From positions 1 through 6,868 of the forward strand of contig CAZGLK010000040.1 in the NCBI GenBank assembly GCA_964526375.1: a stretch of DNA of 6,868 nucleotides, written 5' to 3'. Each line of letters begins with the position of its first letter. The first letter of the stretch is position 1. A program made the translations under genes and the position numbers. The notes under the pieces are model-generated. The model was not told the origin of the DNA and did not search any database. It saw nothing but the letters and a program-made list of their open reading frames with translations. The stretch comes from CAZGLK01 sp964526375. GTDB lineage: Bacteria; Patescibacteriota; Minisyncoccia; JACQLN01. This document shows, one piece after another, positions 5,985-6,868 of this stretch.

Positions 5985-6868
5985 CGCTTCGCTCTTCTGC
6001 CTTGGGATTTTCAACCCTTACGGCTCGCTCAATTCTGATGGTACCTTCGGGCTTAGTGGCTCGCTCGCTCATCTTGGGATTTTCGTGCTCTGCGGCTCGC
6101 TCCTGATTCATGGGATTTTCTTCAATGGTGGCCCGCTCCACTCTAATGGGATTTTCCGACCCCCCTGGCTCGCTCCCGTCGGGTGGTATTTTCGCGGGCG
6201 ATGGCTCGCTCTTCCCTCTTGGGATTTTCTCTGACGGCGGCTCGCTCACTCCTCTTGGGATTTTCGAAACATATGGCTCGCTCCTGACTCATGGGGTTTT
6301 CTTCAAAGGTGGCCCACTCTACTACCCTGGGATTTTCTTGCTGAACGGCTCGCTCCGCAACTTTGGGATTTTTGGGGTTCACGGCTCGCTCTTAACCCAT
6401 GGAATTTTCAGCTTGTATGGCTCGCTTGGGGTACCTGGGATTTTCAAGCCCTTTGGCTCGCTCCGCAACTTTGGGATTTTTGGGGTTCACGGCTCGCTCC
6501 GCATTTTTGGGATTTTCCACACACGGGGCTCGCTCCTCTACTTTGGGATTCTCCTAATCTCCAGCTCGCTCCCATCTCTTGGGATCTTCAGAGAGAATGG
6601 CTCGCTCTTCATGAATGGGACTTTCGTTCATAACGACTCGCTCAGTTACCTTGGGATTTTCCATCCTCTCGACTCGTTCCCTCCTTTTTGGGTTTTCAGA
6701 TCTTATAGCTCGCTCTCGTCTTTTGGGATTTTCTGAACAGACGGCTCACTCCTGCCCCTTGGGATTTTCGTCTCGCACGGCTCGCTCAACTCTCCTGGGA
6801 TTTTCAGAACCCACGGCTCGCTCTTCGTTGCTGGGATTTTCTTGGTGAATGACTCGCTCAATTCTGAT
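5985..6868 (-). repeat. Array 2: at least 24 units of a 36-bp two-word repeat, running off the window
   Basis: On the plus strand the unit is (C/T)GGCTCGCTC, N8, TGGGATTTTC, N8. There are 25 GGCTCGCTC-type words, from a degenerate one at 5985 and a clear one at 6021 to the last at 6850. There are 24 GGGATTTTC-type words, from 6003 to 6832. Phase is kept at 36 bp throughout except for one extra base in the C run at 6160-6165. The two words are different sequences alternating every 18 bp; the octamers between them mostly differ. Because 36 is divisible by three, long spurious open frames run through it on both strands. No gene is supported here. The strand is inferred from the minus-strand terminator at its left end. 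Confidence 0.93.
6347..6499. repeat. Internal duplication in array 2 (two exact 45-bp copies 108 bp apart)
   Basis: The segment 6347-6391 is repeated exactly at 6455-6499, including both variable octamers (CGCAACTT and GGGGTTCA) and the unusual TGGGATTTTT word. The offset of 108 bp is three units. This is direct evidence that array 2 changes by duplication of whole units. Confidence 0.9.

Noticed and set aside
6003..6012. Resemblance of GGGATTTTCC to the eukaryotic NF-kappaB site
   Set aside because: Short chance similarity; the context is bacterial.
5896..6848. Repetitive proteins with GSL/GIF (plus strand) or ERA/ENP (minus strand) 12-residue repeats
   Set aside because: The 36-bp period keeps frames open in several frames on both strands. 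The +1 base near 6160 shifts the frame, array 1 also carries an indel, and there are no ribosome binding sites. Conservation follows DNA words rather than codons.
5985..6868. CRISPR array
   Set aside because: Conserved words are only about 10 bp, two different words alternate, and spacers are 8 bp, far below CRISPR spacer length. No cas genes are present.

Overview
The window looks like a metagenome-derived bacterial contig: it carries a 10-base N gap at 4167-4176, strong AAGGAGGT-type ribosome binding sites and sigma-70-type control signals. No taxonomic marker gene is present. A candidate-phylum (Patescibacteria/CPR-like) origin is a guess, not something the sequence demonstrates.

Layout. 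(1) 1-128: a T-rich hairpin and a short leader. (2) 129-1481, plus strand: a complete beta-CASP metallo-beta-lactamase ribonuclease of the CPSF73/TTHA0252 type. (3) 1482-1909: no gene. It holds a short repeat array (array 1, 1558-1740) bracketed by two outward-facing hairpin/T-run terminators, then a hairpin-rich segment at the 3' end of the next gene. (4) 1910-5792, minus strand: sigma-70-like protein sequence interrupted by the gap. The upstream part (5792 to the gap) has an N-terminal domain, an 'FQAQ' domain and three sigma region-4-like repeats. The downstream part (gap to 1910) has a second FQAQ domain, two more region-4-like repeats, then sigma regions 2, 3 and 4 and a C-terminal tail. 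The reading frame is open up to the gap on both sides, and there is no ribosome binding site for a second start, so I think this is one gene of about 1,300 codons. (5) 5793-5900: its leader and a good sigma-A-type promoter, with a tandem 14-bp repeat in the 5' UTR. (6) 5925-6868: a terminator-like hairpin, then a large array (array 2) that runs off the right end.

The unusual feature is the pair of arrays. Both are built from a 36-bp unit with two different conserved words, GGCTCGCTC and TGGGATTTTC. The words alternate every 18 bp and are separated by variable spacers that are almost always 8 bp. Array 1 has about 5 units and array 2 at least 24. Both have the same orientation and the same hairpin arrangement at the left end, and they flank a sigma-like protein with at least five tandem extra region-4 helix-turn-helix modules. 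A repetitive DNA-binding protein next to a periodic two-word array suggests, as inference only, that the protein reads the array. Alternatively the arrays are transcribed from the minus strand into a repetitive noncoding RNA, since strong minus-strand terminators lie at their left ends. I do not recognise this combination as a described system.
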